Source of the DNA: Providencia rettgeri
GTDB lineage: Bacteria; Pseudomonadota; Gammaproteobacteria; Enterobacterales; Enterobacteriaceae
Assembly: GCF_041075285.1 (NCBI RefSeq)
Contig: NZ_CP163512.1
Span: forward strand, 3,534,001 to 3,598,000
DNA length: 64,000 nucleotides
Reading direction: 5' to 3'
The translations under genes and the position numbers were made by a program. Position 1 is the stretch's first letter, and every line of letters begins with the position of its first letter. Below the pieces are notes generated by a model. It saw nothing but the letters and a program-made list of their open reading frames with translations, had not been told where the DNA came from and ran no database searches. Shown here one piece after another: positions 62,818-64,000 of the stretch.

Positions 62818-63924
62818 CTATAATAAAATACGCAACATGCGGCGCAGTGGCTCAGCCGCTCCCCATAGCAATTGGTCACCGACGGTAAACGCAGACAGAT
62901 ACTCTGGTCCCATATTCAGTTTACGCAAGCGCCCTACAGGTGTACTCAGAGTGCCTGTAACAGCAGCAGGTGTCAGTTCACGCATAGTAATTTCACGATC
63001 GTTTGGTACCACTTTCACCCAGTCATTATGAGATGCCAACAATTGTTCAACTTCTTTTAATGGAATATCTTTTTTCAATTTCAACGTAAAGGCTTGGCTA
63101 TGGCAACGCAGTGCGCCAATACGCACACATAAGCCATCAACTGGGATAATGTTATTGCCCGTGGCTAAAATTTTGTTAGTTTCCGCTTGGCCTTTCCACT
63201 CTTCACGGCTTTGCCCATTTTCCAGTGCTTTATCAATCCATGGGATCAAGCTGCCCGCTAATGGTACACCAAATGCATCCGTTGGCATTGTGCCGCTGCG
63301 GGTAAAGTCAGTGACTTTTTTCTCAATATCTAAAATAGCTGATGCTGGATCTTGCAGCTCTTTTGCCACTTGGGTATGTAATGAACCCATTTGCACTAAA
63401 AGCTCACGCATATTACGCGCACCTGCACCCGATGCTGCTTGATAGGTTGCAACAGACGCCCATTCAACCAAATTATTAGTGAATAACCCGCCCAAAGACA
63501 TCAGCATCAAACTGACCGTACAGTTACCGCCAACAAAGGTCTTAATGCCTTTATTTAATCCATCTTGAATATGCTGGCTATTCACTGGGTCTAAAATAAT
63601 AATTGCATCATCTTTCATGCGTAATGAAGATGCGGCATCAACCCAATAACCATTCCAACCAGATCCACGAAGTTTTGGATAAACTTCATTGGTATAGTCG
63701 CCGCCTTGGCAACTAATGATAATATCCAGCGCCCTTAATGCGTCAATATCAAAGGCATCTTGTAACGTACTGCGGTGGCCACCGTAGGTGGGTGCTTCCG
63801 CCCCCTGTTGTGAGGTCGTGAAGAATACAGGACGAATTCCATCAAAATCACGCTCTTCAACCATTCTCTGCATAAGTACAGAGCCAACCATTCCTCGCCA
63901 GCCAACAAATCCTACATTTTTCAT
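62818..63924 (-). CDS. asd: Aspartate-semialdehyde dehydrogenase
   Basis: Asd makes aspartate semialdehyde for diaminopimelate, lysine, threonine and methionine synthesis. The 368-residue protein has the NADP motif [13 protein letters not shown] (5-17), the active-site Cys135 in [16 protein letters not shown], the [17 protein letters not shown] block and the [16 protein letters not shown] histidine. It matches the Gram-negative enzyme throughout. AGGGTGA lies 6 bases before the ATG. It is convergent with the unknown large gene, so the accessory block lies between the gyrB and asd ends. Confidence 0.97.
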   Translation of the reverse strand: MKNVGFVGWRGMVGSVLMQRMVEERDFDGIRPVFFTTSQQGAEAPTYGGHRSTLQDAFDIDALRALDIIISCQGGDYTNEVYPKLRGSGWNGYWVDAASSLRMKDDAIIILDPVNSQHIQDGLNKGIKTFVGGNCTVSLMLMSLGGLFTNNLVEWASVATYQAASGAGARNMRELLVQMGSLHTQVAKELQDPASAILDIEKKVTDFTRSGTMPTDAFGVPLAGSLIPWIDKALENGQSREEWKGQAETNKILATGNNIIPVDGLCVRIGALRCHSQAFTLKLKKDIPLKEVEQLLASHNDWVKVVPNDREITMRELTPAAVTGTLSTPVGRLRKLNMGPEYLSAFTVGDQLLWGAAEPLRRMLRILL

Positions 63925-64000
63925 TTCTATTCACCCTGTTTGTTTAATATTTTACCAAGAAATTTCCAGTTCCGGCTCAAGCCCTCTTAGATGTTGCCAT
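63925..64000 (-). other. Upstream region of asd (cut by window edge)
   Basis: Only 76 bases are visible. On the minus strand they hold the asd ribosome site and a TAAAAT -10-like element about 30 bases before the ATG. The conserved core of a lysine riboswitch is not seen in this portion. Confidence 0.4.

Noticed and set aside
63925..64000. Possible lysine riboswitch in front of asd
   Set aside because: Only 76 bases are visible and the conserved aptamer segments are absent; the rest is outside the window.

Overview
The window is a low-GC enterobacterial chromosome segment. The core proteins closely resemble those of Escherichia coli but are clearly diverged. Gene order (radC | coaBC-dut-slmA / pyrE-rph / yicC; mnmE-yidC-yidD-rnpA-rpmH | dnaA-dnaN-recF-gyrB), base composition and the selenoprotein formate dehydrogenase set point to Morganellaceae, most likely Providencia. 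The genus is an inference; no database search could be run.

Region by region: (1) 0-5.3 kb is housekeeping: a radC fragment, coaBC, dut, slmA, pyrE with its attenuator, rph and yicC. (2) 5.3-9.2 kb is a dmsABC-type anaerobic molybdo-reductase operon behind a promoter with a perfect FNR box and well-placed -10 element. (3) 9.6-13.3 kb is a small catabolic cluster (MFS transporter, RraA-like protein, nitrilase-family amidase, GntR/FCD regulator) whose promoter carries an 18-bp palindrome that recurs, with one core mismatch, in front of the regulator. (4) 13.4-19.5 kb holds a ROK remnant, thiM, and envelope genes (waaY-like kinase, ugd, UDP-glucuronate 4-epimerase-like, LTA-synthase-like transferase). 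(5) 19.6-23.8 kb is fdhE-selA-selB. (6) 24.4-31.8 kb is a sugar-acid module (uxuA and its GntR regulator facing rspA-rspB-MFS-uxuB) with a shared operator array and a CRP site. (7) 32.9-38.6 kb is fdoGHI (UGA-encoded selenocysteine in FdoG) and divergent fdhD. (8) 38.7-43.1 kb is accessory: a DUF3304-like lipoprotein, a hipB / internally deleted hipA pair, a GNAT protein and a trypsin-like protease. (9) 43.4-54.1 kb is the mnmE to gyrB core. (10) 54.5-62.7 kb is an AT-rich accessory block: an acid-phosphatase autotransporter, a phosphoethanolamine-transferase-like protein and a 988-residue protein I do not recognise. (11) asd closes the window.

Functional links: SelA and SelB supply the selenocysteine machinery that FdoG needs, while FdhD and FdhE are formate dehydrogenase maturation factors. 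The sugar-acid module lies, with yoaK, exactly between fdoGHI and fdhE-selAB, all on the same strand, so it probably interrupted an ancestral fdoGHI-fdhE-selAB unit. UxuB, UxuA, RspA and RspB together can route L-gulonate or D-fructuronate through D-mannonate to 2-keto-3-deoxygluconate. The envelope genes fit an LPS core rich in uronic acid and phosphate substituents.

The most novel items are the unrecognised 988-residue protein, the phosphatase-autotransporter fusion, the in-frame mini-HipA with its operators, and the operator-linked MFS/RraA-like/amidase cluster. No tRNA, rRNA, CRISPR array or intact insertion sequence was seen.
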